A DNA stretch of 64,000 nt, taken from NCBI GenBank assembly GCA_002698785.1, contig PAAG01000005.1, positions 17,608-81,607 on the forward strand, given 5' to 3'. Both the position numbers and the translations under genes were made by a program. Positions 1-9,237 of this stretch are shown here, one piece after another (position 1 is the stretch's first letter; each line of letters begins with the position of its first letter). A model generated the notes under the pieces. The model was not told the DNA's origin and did no database searches. It was given only the letters and a program-made list of their open reading frames with translations. Source of the stretch: Verrucomicrobiales bacterium (lineage in GTDB: Bacteria > Verrucomicrobiota > Verrucomicrobiia > Verrucomicrobiales > DEV007).

Positions 1-1735
1 CACGGATACGGATGGAGACGGGAAAGCTGACTCCTGCAAGGAGTTCGCCCGCGTTCACAATCCTCTCGGTTTTGAGTTTTGGAATGGTGGAGTGATCGTC
101 ACTTCTCAGCCCGATATCCTTTTCTTGAAGGACACCGACGGTGATGATGTGGCTGATGAGCGTTATGTGATTTTCCAGGGAATTGGCAGCAGCGATACTC
201 ACCACTCAGCAAATAATCTCATCATGGGCCCTGATGGTGGGATCTACTGGCAGAGCGGAGTCTTTCTTCAGCACAACCACGAGCACCCTTGGGGACCATC
301 GCTTGAGGCAAGTGCTTCGGCGATGTATCGCTTCGATCCTCGCCGATACACCATTGCTTTCCACGCGCCGAATTCACCGAATCCCCATGGGATTGCTTTC
401 GACCGGTGGGGCTACCACTACGCAAACGACGGAACAGGTGGGCGCTCCTATCAAGTGCGTCCCAGTGAAGATGGTTTCGATATGCACCAGTTGCTGGTGA
501 AAGAAGTCCGTCCTGTGCCAGCGGACGAAATCGTTTCCAGCACCAACTTTCCAGACGAGATGCAGCAGAATTTTCTCGTCTGCAATACCATCGGTTTCCT
601 GGGGATTAAGAACTACAAGCTTCACCGCGATGGATACAAGACAACCATCACAGAAAAGCGTGGGCAGAATGTAACCGAGAAGGAACTCGAGTTCGCTCTC
701 GGAGAAGTCTGGGGGACTCCCGAAGAGGACTTGTTAGTCAGTGATGACAAGAATTTCCGTCCCACCGATGCGGTCTTCGGTGAAGACGGTGCCTTGTATG
801 TGAGCGACTGGCATAACGTCATCATCGGCCACATGCAGCACAATATCCGCGATCCCAATCGCGATCACAAGCACGGCCGTGTTTACCGTATGGTTTACAC
901 AAAGAACGATCTGCAGAAGCCTGTCGCTATTGATGGGCAGCCGGTTGCTGCTTTGCTGGAAAACTTCAAGAGTCCGGTCGATGGCGTTCGCCACCGTACG
1001 CGAGTCGAATTGAGCGAGCGTGATGCTGAAGAAGTGATCGATCAGACTAAGAAATGGGTGGCGACTCTCGATCCAAAAAGCGAGGGCGATGCCATTCCTC
1101 TTCTGGAAGCTCTCTGGGTTCACCAGCAGTTCAATATTCGTGACCGGGAACTGCTGGATACTGTTCTGAACTCACCGAACCCACACGTTGCGATCGCCGC
1201 CAAGACGGTGAAGCATCATTGGGATGTTGCTGACCCGGCGAAGAACGTCCAGACCACTCCCATCGAGCAGGAGGAAGAAAAGATCGAGATTGATATCCCC
1301 GAGCACTTCACCAAAGCAGAGGCAGAAGTTTACAAACTCGGAGCGGAGGTTTTTCACCGCGACGCCCACTGCGTGACCTGCCACCAGGCGACGGGGCAGG
1401 GGATCGTGAATATTTACCCGCCTCTGATCGAAAGTTCGTGGGTAACTGGCAGTGAAGAGCGTCTCATCAAGATTGCTCTTCACGGTCTCTGGGGGCCCAT
1501 AGAAGTAAATGGGAAACACTATGATCCGTCGAAAGGCGTTCCTCCGATGACGGCATTCAAAGCCTTGCTCGACGACAAAGAGATGGCGGCTGTCTTGACC
1601 TTTGTCAGGAATTCTTGGGGGAACAAAGCCTCCATAGTGAAACCTGAAACGGTGAAGAAGGTTCGCGAAGAAACTGCGTCACAGCAGATATTCTACAAGC
1701 CTGAGGAACTATTGAAAGACCACCCGTTGGAGTGA
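1..1735 (+). CDS. PVC-type propeller/heme c protein, 5' truncated
   Basis: The reading frame is open from base 2, so the gene starts before the window; a GTG at 92 is only an internal codon. The visible part has calcium-loop-like repeats ([18 protein letters not shown]) and propeller-like blocks such as LYVSDWHN, typical of the membrane-bound dehydrogenase/PVC-type heme-binding family. A C-terminal cytochrome c domain carries one CVTCH motif (bases 1370-1384). Known family members are exported proteins thought to oxidise sugars or polymers, but substrates are largely unproven. It ends 2 bases before a convergent K+ channel gene. A longer paralogue lies at 10206-12893; here the part between propeller and cytochrome is much shorter. 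Confidence 0.85.
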   Translation, partial: TDTDGDGKADSCKEFARVHNPLGFEFWNGGVIVTSQPDILFLKDTDGDDVADERYVIFQGIGSSDTHHSANNLIMGPDGGIYWQSGVFLQHNHEHPWGPSLEASASAMYRFDPRRYTIAFHAPNSPNPHGIAFDRWGYHYANDGTGGRSYQVRPSEDGFDMHQLLVKEVRPVPADEIVSSTNFPDEMQQNFLVCNTIGFLGIKNYKLHRDGYKTTITEKRGQNVTEKELEFALGEVWGTPEEDLLVSDDKNFRPTDAVFGEDGALYVSDWHNVIIGHMQHNIRDPNRDHKHGRVYRMVYTKNDLQKPVAIDGQPVAALLENFKSPVDGVRHRTRVELSERDAEEVIDQTKKWVATLDPKSEGDAIPLLEALWVHQQFNIRDRELLDTVLNSPNPHVAIAAKTVKHHWDVADPAKNVQTTPIEQEEEKIEIDIPEHFTKAEAEVYKLGAEVFHRDAHCVTCHQATGQGIVNIYPPLIESSWVTGSEERLIKIALHGLWGPIEVNGKHYDPSKGVPPMTAFKALLDDKEMAAVLTFVRNSWGNKASIVKPETVKKVREETASQQIFYKPEELLKDHPLE

Positions 1736-1736
1736 T

Positions 1737-2795
1737 CTATTTCAGCCGGGCGCCTCGATATTGCACTTCACTTTTCACTTGGAATAGTCGTGCAAATTCG
1801 GGGGGCTGATCGGAGTGGCTGATTGAGATAAGAATATCTCCTACGATCAATTTGGTCTCAAGGGTGGGTTGCTTCACCACGTCTCCGCTGGCTCGCACGA
1901 TGGCGACGATGAGAAATGCGCTGCTACCTCTGGTTTCCAGGTCGGCAAGGGTCAGGCCCGCAATGTTGGAACCCTCGGGGATAGAAAACTCCTCCACGTT
2001 CAGTCCCATCTCATCCAGGTCTGCGACAAGGTGGCTTCCAATGACTCCGTCACTGATCAGTGAACTGGCGGTAGGGCGAAGAATAAGACTCGCAATTCTC
2101 TCGGCCCCGATATGTTCGGGAAGTACTACCTGATTCGCTCCTGCCTGCTTCAGCTTTGGCTCCGTAGTAGTAGCCATACCGCGTGCGATGATAAACAGAT
2201 CCGGATTCAGGTTTCGTGCGCTGAGGGTAATGAAAACGTTGGCGGCATCGTCCGGGAGAACGACGGCTACTTGAGCAGCCTTTTTGATTCCCGCTTCTTT
2301 CAGAGCCTTTTCATCGGTTGCTTCTCCGAACACATAGAGGAAACCCTTTTGCTCCAACGCTCCTTTGTGAGATTCGTTTCGGTCGAGAACTACGAACGGT
2401 TGGTTTGCTTCGTTGAGTTCAGTTGCGAGCATTCGCCCGACTCTTCCGTATCCACAAACTATTGTGTGGCCTGTTAGGTTTTGAATCGACTTCGACATAC
2501 GCCTGTTTCCCATTGCGGTTTCAATTTGTCCTTCGATCAGGAATTGTACGAGTGCACCACCGATGTAAAGATAGCCAGTGCATCCCAAAATTATAAAGAC
2601 CATTGTCATGATCCGCAGGCCGTCGGATTCGATCATGTTGACCTCTCCGTAGCCGACAGAGAAAACGGTGATCACCGCCATGTAGCAGGATTCAATGAGT
2701 GACCAACCTGCAATGACGTATCCTGCGACGGCGAACAGGCTCACTACGGCGAGAAAGATCGCGCCGTTGCGAAGATGTTTGACCGACGTGCTCAT
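1737..2795 (-). CDS. Two-TM potassium channel with RCK (TrkA-N/TrkA-C) domain
   Basis: This 352-residue protein has the layout of an MthK/Kch-like K+ channel. TM1 lies at about residues 10-30, the pore helix and selectivity filter SVGYG at 46-50, and TM2 at about 62-88. A cytosolic Rossmann RCK domain starts near 111, with the nucleotide-binding motif GYGRVG. The last ~90 residues look like a TrkA-C ligand domain. By family knowledge it conducts K+ across the inner membrane and is gated by a ligand or nucleotide bound to the RCK ring. The ATG at 2795 gives a complete TM1. It is convergent with the upstream PVC cytochrome gene and appears monocistronic. Confidence 0.88.
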   Translation of the reverse strand: MSTSVKHLRNGAIFLAVVSLFAVAGYVIAGWSLIESCYMAVITVFSVGYGEVNMIESDGLRIMTMVFIILGCTGYLYIGGALVQFLIEGQIETAMGNRRMSKSIQNLTGHTIVCGYGRVGRMLATELNEANQPFVVLDRNESHKGALEQKGFLYVFGEATDEKALKEAGIKKAAQVAVVLPDDAANVFITLSARNLNPDLFIIARGMATTTEPKLKQAGANQVVLPEHIGAERIASLILRPTASSLISDGVIGSHLVADLDEMGLNVEEFSIPEGSNIAGLTLADLETRGSSAFLIVAIVRASGDVVKQPTLETKLIVGDILISISHSDQPPEFARLFQVKSEVQYRGARLK

Positions 2796-2876
2796 GGGGG
2801 TGGCCGAAACCGAAACGTTAGGAAATTGCTTTCAGTCTGGCTCGAGGTGGATGCAAGATTAATGCCTTAGCTGTGT

Positions 2877-3740
2877 CTAATTATTCAAGACGTTCTTCTT
2901 CCAGTTTTCAACGTAGCCTTCGACCGTAGGAACAAGATCGGGAGCATCTTCGTGAATCTGTTCCAGTAAAGGAATGTTGAGTGTGGTGATAGAAATCCAC
3001 TGCCTGTTCTCTTCCGTTCTCGGCTCGAACGGCCCCCAAGTCAGGGAAACTTTGCTCTTATCATCGGACCATTCCCACCCTTCCTCCGGCTCAAGCATAA
3101 CGAGGTCAGGGCGAACCGTCTTGTCGAACGTGACATCAGCAGTGAGCTTCTCGATTTTGCCTTTCCAGGCGCCGCCGGTCCGAGTTTCGTAAATGAAGAA
3201 AGAATCCCAATTCGTCGATCCTCCGGAAGGGCAGCTGTATTCGCGCTCGACAATCACTTCTTCACCAACAGGGAACTCCACATCGATCACATACCATGCG
3301 TGGCGCTCTGATTCATCTGCGCCTTCTTCGACCTTCTCATATTCTTCCGAGCCGTCTTCATTGATCTTGTAGTGGTAGTGGCCTTCTACCAGCTCGGATT
3401 TCACTTCCTTGCCATTCACTCGCGTAATGAGGTTCTTGATCGGGCCGCTGACGTCTCCTTCCTGATAGGAGCGGGAGGCGTCAGGAAAGCCGAGTTTCTG
3501 GAGGGCTGGCCCACTCTTCTTATGGCTGATGAAAGTGAACGCCACTTTTACCTTCGTAGTCTCGACACCGAAGTGGATGTCGAGATGCTCGGACTTCATC
3601 TGGATGATGCTCTCCTCGCCACTTCTCCACCCAAGCGGCTCCGGGCCCTGGCTTCCGTCGTTCATGGCAGCATCGTTTGGAATGACAAAACAGGTGATTC
3701 CAAAAAGTAAAAATAGAATGATGAGCAGGTGAGATTTCAT
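2877..3740 (-). CDS. Secreted protein of unknown function (DUF4424-like)
   Basis: The 287-residue product begins with a clear signal peptide (MKSHLLIILFLLFG...). I prefer this ATG at 3740 over one ten codons upstream because it leaves a standard signal sequence. The mature part is acidic and beta-rich, with repeated phrases such as KVKVAFTFISHKKSG and VDVEFPVGEEVIVEREY. These resemble DUF4424-type proteins, which are exported and have no assigned reaction. No catalytic motif is visible. It is followed by unrelated genes on the same strand without tight coupling. The family assignment is a weak recall; export is well supported. Confidence 0.65.
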   Translation of the reverse strand: MKSHLLIILFLLFGITCFVIPNDAAMNDGSQGPEPLGWRSGEESIIQMKSEHLDIHFGVETTKVKVAFTFISHKKSGPALQKLGFPDASRSYQEGDVSGPIKNLITRVNGKEVKSELVEGHYHYKINEDGSEEYEKVEEGADESERHAWYVIDVEFPVGEEVIVEREYSCPSGGSTNWDSFFIYETRTGGAWKGKIEKLTADVTFDKTVRPDLVMLEPEEGWEWSDDKSKVSLTWGPFEPRTEENRQWISITTLNIPLLEQIHEDAPDLVPTVEGYVENWKKNVLNN

Positions 3741-3833
3741 CGAAAGAATTTTTACACAAACCTGGGACATCCGAAAGGCAGTTGTATGAAAATCCTTGTG
3801 ATGGCCAACTCGTGATGAGCGCGCTTCTTTCCC

Positions 3834-4520
3834 CTACATGTCATTCTCCCATTTCCACCACGGGCCAGATATGTGTTGATGGTAGTAGACCGACTCGGGG
3901 GCGGTCGGTGGTGTTCCTTCCCCCGTAAAATAAAGAACTCCGGCTCTATCTCGTCCTCCAAAAACGGTCTCGAAAAGAATACAGTCTGATCTCAGGACCT
4001 GTGTAGACCGTATCCGGAATAGTCCGATCACCTTGAATACATCGTCAGGATTTCTTTGTTCTATTTCTTGATCATTTTGAAGGAAAAATGGTGCTAGAAC
4101 TTGATCGGTCCATTCTTGGTATTGAATGTGCAAAGGCTCACCATCGAAGCTATCAAGTTGCTCTTGAGCTTCTTTTTTCAGAAAGGGAATGCTTGCAAAG
4201 AACCGCAAGTGAAAAAGTGAGTTGGTTGCTACGAGGCCATATAGAGCCAAGGCGACTACGGGTTCAATACTCCAGCGCACAATGCATTCCTTGTGATTCC
4301 AATTCCTCCGCGAGCGAATTCTGATTACGAAAACAATCAGTCTTGTAAACCATGCTAGCGCCCACAAACCGAGGATGTGGGGAAGGAACACGACGAAGAG
4401 GAAATTACTGAATGCCCAGGTTACGTCGCTAAACAGGTAGAGGGCGAAGGCGACAGCAAGTGTGCTGAAAACGGCGGGTGCGAAATATGGCTTCCGAAAA
4501 CTGGAGAGGAAACGCTTCAT
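3834..4520 (-). CDS. Hypothetical inner-membrane protein
   Basis: The 228-residue protein is not recognised. Three hydrophobic segments are visible (about residues 13-31, 37-66 and 84-100), separated by short basic loops, followed by a soluble C-terminal half of about 120 residues ending in an aromatic-rich tail (GPWWKWEN). It is the last gene of a minus-strand run that starts at 6712, 16 bases after the SDR stop codon, so it is probably co-transcribed with it. No domain or catalytic motif is evident. Confidence 0.6.
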   Translation of the reverse strand: MKRFLSSFRKPYFAPAVFSTLAVAFALYLFSDVTWAFSNFLFVVFLPHILGLWALAWFTRLIVFVIRIRSRRNWNHKECIVRWSIEPVVALALYGLVATNSLFHLRFFASIPFLKKEAQEQLDSFDGEPLHIQYQEWTDQVLAPFFLQNDQEIEQRNPDDVFKVIGLFRIRSTQVLRSDCILFETVFGGRDRAGVLYFTGEGTPPTAPESVYYHQHISGPWWKWENDM

Positions 4521-4536
4521 TGAATAGATGCTTGGC

Positions 4537-5316
4537 TCAACTATGCATCACCTGACCACCATCAATATTGATGGTCTGGCCGGTCATATTTTTTCCATAT
4601 TCGCTGGCCAGATAGGCTGCCATGGCTCCGAACTCTTCTGGCTCCTGCCATCGACCGAGTGGAGCAATCTTTTCGATTTTTGCCTTGGCCCAGTCCTCGT
4701 AGGTCTGTTCGGTGTTTTCTCGATTGGCTTCGAAAACAGAGCGGTTGAGGTCAGTTTTCACCATGCCGGGAGAAAGGCAGTTTACCCGTATGCCATCGGG
4801 AGCAAAGTCCTTCGCAGCGCACTGGGCAAAATTGATGATCGCAGCTTTGCAGGCACTATAGGGAGGGTCGGTTTGAGATCCAATTTGTCCGGCAACCGAA
4901 GACAGTAGAGTGATCGACTTACGTTGCGTGTCTCCCGTTCGAAGCGCGGGAACAAAGGCATGTAGTAGATTCACCGTTCCCATCAGCGAGACTTCGATGA
5001 CGCGATTCCAATCGCTGGGGTCAAGATTCCAAAAGGGAAAGCCACCGATGCCCGAGCCGATCGCCGCCGCGCAAATGATGTGATCTACGGTTTGGTCCTT
5101 TGCGATTTGCTGTAGCTGATCGTAGTCGGTGATGTCTGCTTCTTTTGTCGTCAGGGTATTCGACCATTGCTCTGAAAATGTTGTCGATTCCGGTTTGTTC
5201 AGATCAAGAATCAGAACGTGTGCTCCCGCTTCCAGAAACGCTTTCGTAATGGCAAGGCCAATACCTTGTGCCCCTCCTGCCACAACTGCGTGGTGTCCTG
5301 TTAGGTCGATTTTCAT
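4537..5316 (-). CDS. SDR-family oxidoreductase
   Basis: This is a classical short-chain dehydrogenase/reductase of 259 residues. The cofactor motif GAQGIG is at 15-20, and the catalytic Ser (around 139-140), Tyr153 and Lys157 (YSACK) are all present. The C-terminal GQTINIDGG block is typical of classical SDRs. I start it at ATG 5316 rather than 5343 because that ATG overlaps the upstream DUF2752 stop as ATGA, which implies translational coupling. It is likely NAD(P)-dependent and cytosolic; the substrate cannot be read from the sequence. Nearby sugar-acid dehydratases make a hydroxy-acid or polyol substrate plausible, but this is inference. Confidence 0.88.
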   Translation of the reverse strand: MKIDLTGHHAVVAGGAQGIGLAITKAFLEAGAHVLILDLNKPESTTFSEQWSNTLTTKEADITDYDQLQQIAKDQTVDHIICAAAIGSGIGGFPFWNLDPSDWNRVIEVSLMGTVNLLHAFVPALRTGDTQRKSITLLSSVAGQIGSQTDPPYSACKAAIINFAQCAAKDFAPDGIRVNCLSPGMVKTDLNRSVFEANRENTEQTYEDWAKAKIEKIAPLGRWQEPEEFGAMAAYLASEYGKNMTGQTINIDGGQVMHS

Positions 5317-5726
5317 TCGAGAAATAGAATCAGGTAGATCCAATTGAGAACGAGAATTCCGAACACGGAGATAACAACCGTTTTGACTTTCTTGCTGTGT
5401 TCGGATGGTGGAAGCAGGTCGTCACCTCGACGGAAACGAATCCATCCATGAAACATCCAGCCGAAAGCCGCAACGATTCCAATGACTACTGCCGGATTGT
5501 ATTGAAAAGCCTCGACGAATTTTCCGTGTGCAAGGGCCTGCATGGAACGTGTGCCTCCGCATCCGGCACACGGTATTCCGAGAGCCCTTTTGAAATTACA
5601 CTCAGGAGCTTTAACAGGCAGGCGATCGTAGATTCGAGCAATGCCGATCAGCACCATTACAGTGGCAAAGGTGACGATTGGTGCCACGAGAACTTCTGGG
5701 TGCTGCTGTCTGGAAGGCTCGCTCAC
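5313..5726 (-). CDS. DUF2752 membrane protein
   Basis: The 137-residue protein has the DUF2752 signature CAGCGGTRS, with Cys53 and Cys56 just after the first membrane segment (about 12-32). Two more hydrophobic segments follow (around 76-95 and 113-135). The family is of unknown function and common in Bacteroidota and PVC bacteria. The start is a GTG at 5726 that overlaps the upstream TGA (GTGA), and its own stop overlaps the SDR ATG, so it sits in the middle of a translationally coupled run. The conserved cysteine pair could bind metal or form a disulfide; this is not established. Confidence 0.8.
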   Translation of the reverse strand: MSEPSRQQHPEVLVAPIVTFATVMVLIGIARIYDRLPVKAPECNFKRALGIPCAGCGGTRSMQALAHGKFVEAFQYNPAVVIGIVAAFGWMFHGWIRFRRGDDLLPPSEHSKKVKTVVISVFGILVLNWIYLILFLE

Positions 5727-6712
5727 GAAGCCGGAGAGGGAATCAATTTCAAGTGAACGGTGGATTCCTCACTGCCGGCCGCTTCCAGGGGAAGGTCGGG
5801 ATAAAAACGATCTGGTTTAATGTGGGGGTATCCGGTGAGTTGCTCGCGAATGAAATCCAGTTCGAGGGAAAGCTCTTTCAGTGAGGCTCCGGCGACTTCC
5901 AACTGGATGCGGGGAAGGGGAATATTCGACTTCTTAGCGACCTCATCGTAGTCCGTTAGCAGCCTCGCAATGCGGTCCAGGTGAACAAGGTTGCCGTCGA
6001 GATCTTTGGAAAGCAGGTTAGGGCTTTCAATCTGGTGGCGCAGTGATGATCCGAGTGTTTCTGTCAGGTTTTTGAGATGCGAAAAGTCGAGTTCACCTTC
6101 GACGATGTATTCGGGAGCTGCTTCGACAAAGGTTTCATGTTCCGGCCCGTACAATTCACCTTTCACGAACCACGAACCGCCTTTCCACTCTATGTCTACC
6201 GTTTCCATGGCCTTGGGGAAACGAGCTTCAAAGAGCATTTGAGTGATCTTCTCAAGGTCAGCTTCGCGCTTTTTGTTCACGGATTCGGTGAACTCAGAAA
6301 GGGCTTTCAGAAATTCTTCCTTGGCCCGCTCCACGTGAGCGTCCTGATTATCCGCACGCTGCTCGGCGTATTTTGTATTGAGGGAATGATATTCAGTCAG
6401 GACAACTTCTGCCGCATGTGGGCCGATATTGTGTTTGAGAAGAATGGATTCCGCCGAAGGGGCCAAAGGATCACGCAGACCAAGTAAGCGCTTTTTGAAG
6501 AAACCAGATCTCTCAACGCTGAGAATTTCGATCCCTGGTTCGGCGCGAAGGTCAGCGAGTGCACCGCGCCATTGAAAGCCTCGAAGCAGCAGAAAGATGG
6601 TCAAACCGAGGATAACCGCTGCGATTGTTGCTGAGGACGCAACATAGAGAAGCGATCTTGGCTCACGGTCCGGAGCGGCTCCGGCGGAAGATGAAGCGGC
6701 GGCATCGTTCAT
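5723..6712 (-). CDS. Single-TM protein of unknown function
   Basis: The product of about 329 residues has an Ala/Ser-rich N-terminus, one strong TM helix (about residues 25-45), then a long charged domain. The stretch after the TM (LRAEPGIEILSVERSGFF...) recalls the periplasmic domain of OmpA-like inner-membrane proteins that link to cell-wall functions, but no OmpA peptidoglycan motif is visible. A helical, charged middle region could be coiled. I chose ATG 6712 over a GTG at 6733. It is the first gene of the overlapping run ending at 3834. Function unknown. Confidence 0.6.
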   Translation of the reverse strand: MNDAAASSSAGAAPDREPRSLLYVASSATIAAVILGLTIFLLLRGFQWRGALADLRAEPGIEILSVERSGFFKKRLLGLRDPLAPSAESILLKHNIGPHAAEVVLTEYHSLNTKYAEQRADNQDAHVERAKEEFLKALSEFTESVNKKREADLEKITQMLFEARFPKAMETVDIEWKGGSWFVKGELYGPEHETFVEAAPEYIVEGELDFSHLKNLTETLGSSLRHQIESPNLLSKDLDGNLVHLDRIARLLTDYDEVAKKSNIPLPRIQLEVAGASLKELSLELDFIREQLTGYPHIKPDRFYPDLPLEAAGSEESTVHLKLIPSPAS

Positions 6713-6775
6713 CGGTTGAGAATGGTAGATCACTCTAGCCCGGTGTTCGAGCGGTTTCTGCGACGGAATTTCCTG

Positions 6776-8515
6776 TCAGAAAATATCGGGTTCAGGTGAG
6801 TCCGGGCCCGCATGGAGGAAGCGGAAGTCACATCCCTCAGGCGCCTGAGTGATTTCTTCGGCGTAAAGTTTTCCGTATCCCCGGCGATGACGGTCAGGTC
6901 GGGGTGCCCAGGCGGCTCGACGCGTTTCTAATTCCTCATCCGTAACATCGAGGTGGAGTTTTCTCTCATCTACATCGACTTCGATAAAATCGCCGGTTTG
7001 AACCAAGGCGAGCGGCCCGCCGATTGCTGACTCTGGGGATACGTGGAGAACGCAGGCTCCGTAGCTCGTCCCGCTCATCCGGGCGTCAGAAATACGCAGC
7101 ATGTCCCGAACTCCCTGTTTCAGGAGATAGTTCGGTATCGGCAGCATTCCCCATTCTGGGATACCGGGAGCGCCAATGGGACCCGCGTTTTGCAGAACGA
7201 TGATGTGATCCGGTGTGAGAGCGAGCGACTCGTCGTTGATGCGGGCTTTCAGGTCTGCGTAGTCAGAAAATACGACGGCAGGCCCTTTGTGCTTCAACAG
7301 GTGCGGTTCTGCTGCGGTTGGTTTCATGACCGCTCCGTCTGGAGCGAGATTTCCTCGCAGAACAAAGGTTCCTCCCGCCTTGGAAACGGATCGGTCGAGT
7401 GGACGAATGACGTCATCGTTGAAAACTTCGGCGCCTTCGAGGTTTTCGCCGAGTGTTTTGCCAGAAACCGTTGAGCAATCGAGGTGAAGATGCTCTTTGA
7501 TCTGTGAGAGTAGCGCGAGAATACCTCCCGCATCGTAGAAATCCTCCATCACATATTCACCGCAGGGGCGGATATTGGCGATCACTTTCACTTGCTGGGA
7601 AATCTCATCAAATTTTTCCAAAGTCAGCTTTATCCCGGCCCGACCTGCCATGGCGATGAGGTGGATGATCGCATTGGTCGATCCTCCAAGCGCCATATCA
7701 GTAACGATGGCGTTGTGAAAAGCGTTCCCGGTGAGGAGGTCGCGGGGAGTGATGTTTTCCCACGCGAGTTCCACGATCTGTCTCCCGCAGGAGGAAGCCA
7801 TCCGGGCGTGTGTCGAGTGAACGGCTGGAATGGACGTAGACCCGGGCAGGCAAAGTCCCAGCACCTCAGCAATGGCTGTCATTGTCGAAGCAGTTCCCAT
7901 TGTCATGCAGTGGCCGGGCGAACGCGCGATGCCGTCTTCCAGTTCCGCCCAGGAATCGTCGCAGAGGTTTCCGGCCTGTTTCTCGGCCCAATATTTCCAC
8001 ATGTCGGTGCCGGATCCGAGCGTCTCTCCGCGCCAGCAGCCTTTCAGCATGGGGCCAGCAGGTAGGAAAATACTGGGAATATTCGCCGAGGTGGCTCCCA
8101 TGATGAGAGCGGGTACCGTTTTGTCACAGCCACCCATGAGCACTGCTCCGTCGACAGGGTAGCAGCGGAGAGTCTCCTCGACTTCCAAGGCGAGCAGATT
8201 GCGATAATACATGCTCGTCGGCTTCATAAAGCTCTCAGAGAGAGACATTACGGGGATTTCTACGGGAAAACCGCCAGCCTGCCAGACGCCACGCTTTACT
8301 TCTTCTGCACGATCGCGGAAGTGAGTATGGCAATTGTTCATGTCCGACCACGTATTGAGAATTGCGATCGTCGGCTTTGCCTTGAAGTCCTCAGAATTAA
8401 ATCCCATCTGCTTCAGTCTTGAGCGATGGCCGAAGCTGCGTTGATCGTCTGGTGCCCACCAGCGTGCGCTACGGAGGGTGGACGGATCTCGTTCCTTGGA
8501 TTCGGGGGTAGACAT
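6776..8515 (-). CDS. IlvD/Edd-family sugar-acid dehydratase
   Basis: This 579-residue protein has the hallmarks of Fe-S dependent dehydratases: NNCHTHF near residue 60, the cluster motif CDKTVPALIMG around 130, and GHCMTMGTAST around 197-207. Length and motifs fit the pentonate branch (L-arabonate, D-xylonate or L-fuconate dehydratases) better than the amino-acid enzyme IlvD. The family removes water from an aldonic acid to give a 2-keto-3-deoxy acid in the cytosol. It is monocistronic, divergent from the Uma2 gene, and one of two such dehydratases in the window (see 13404-15326). The exact substrate is undetermined. Confidence 0.85.
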   Translation of the reverse strand: MSTPESKERDPSTLRSARWWAPDDQRSFGHRSRLKQMGFNSEDFKAKPTIAILNTWSDMNNCHTHFRDRAEEVKRGVWQAGGFPVEIPVMSLSESFMKPTSMYYRNLLALEVEETLRCYPVDGAVLMGGCDKTVPALIMGATSANIPSIFLPAGPMLKGCWRGETLGSGTDMWKYWAEKQAGNLCDDSWAELEDGIARSPGHCMTMGTASTMTAIAEVLGLCLPGSTSIPAVHSTHARMASSCGRQIVELAWENITPRDLLTGNAFHNAIVTDMALGGSTNAIIHLIAMAGRAGIKLTLEKFDEISQQVKVIANIRPCGEYVMEDFYDAGGILALLSQIKEHLHLDCSTVSGKTLGENLEGAEVFNDDVIRPLDRSVSKAGGTFVLRGNLAPDGAVMKPTAAEPHLLKHKGPAVVFSDYADLKARINDESLALTPDHIIVLQNAGPIGAPGIPEWGMLPIPNYLLKQGVRDMLRISDARMSGTSYGACVLHVSPESAIGGPLALVQTGDFIEVDVDERKLHLDVTDEELETRRAAWAPRPDRHRRGYGKLYAEEITQAPEGCDFRFLHAGPDSPEPDIF

Positions 8516-8601
8516 GACGGAAGTGTTAGCGTGCTGGAAGCGTTTGGGAAGGGGAAAATTGGGTGGGATGTTTTCGGGAAATCGTGTATTTTGTGGCAGT
8601 G

Positions 8602-9183
8602 ATGGAAGCCGAAAACGTTGTCCTGATTTCTCCAGAGGAATATCTGGAGTCCGAGAAGGAAAGTGAGATCAAGCATGAATATCTCGGAGGGACTGTTCAT
8701 GCCATGAGCGGCGCTTCGAAGCAGCATAATCGTATTGCTGGATCAATATACCGGCTCTTGGCATCGAAAATTGGTGCTGGCCCGTGTGAGCCATTCATTG
8801 GAGATGTGAAAGTTCACCTCAAAACTGCAATCAGTGAGTTCTTCTATTATCCGGATGTCGTTGTTGGATGCGATCCAGAGGACAATAACGAATACTACCT
8901 TGAGAATCCGGCGATTATTTTCGAAGTTCTTTCGCCTTCAACGGAGAATATCGATCGGCGAGAAAAGCTCCTGGCTTATCAATCTATCGAATCGCTCGAG
9001 CACTACGTAATCGTATCGCAGGAGAAGATGGAAATCGAATGGCTTCACCGCTCAGGAGAGGGATGGAAGGTCTCAAAGCTCATTCGGCCTGCGGATGCGC
9101 TGGAGTTTTCAGAACAGGGCGCAACGTTATTGCTTTCTGAGATCTACGAAGGAATCGACTTTCCTGCTGAGAACGAAGGATAA
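8602..9183 (+). CDS. Uma2-family (DUF820) PD-(D/E)xK protein
   Basis: The 193-residue product matches the Uma2/DUF820 family: an ISPEEYLE-type opening, KHEYLGGTVHAMSG, YYPDVVV with the first acidic residue, and FEVLSPST with the second, followed by a Tyr-rich repeat of the fold. These proteins have a restriction-endonuclease-like core but no firmly known role. The ATG at 8602 was chosen because the family normally begins just before the I-S-P-E segment; an upstream extension to 8563 would add atypical residues. It stands alone between a divergent dehydratase and an SGNH-like gene. Confidence 0.82.
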   Translation: MEAENVVLISPEEYLESEKESEIKHEYLGGTVHAMSGASKQHNRIAGSIYRLLASKIGAGPCEPFIGDVKVHLKTAISEFFYYPDVVVGCDPEDNNEYYLENPAIIFEVLSPSTENIDRREKLLAYQSIESLEHYVIVSQEKMEIEWLHRSGEGWKVSKLIRPADALEFSEQGATLLLSEIYEGIDFPAENEG

Positions 9184-9237
9184 TAAGGCGTTTTTCCGCA
9201 CTTGATGCGAGGCCGAGTGTTCCCGACACTGCCGGCC

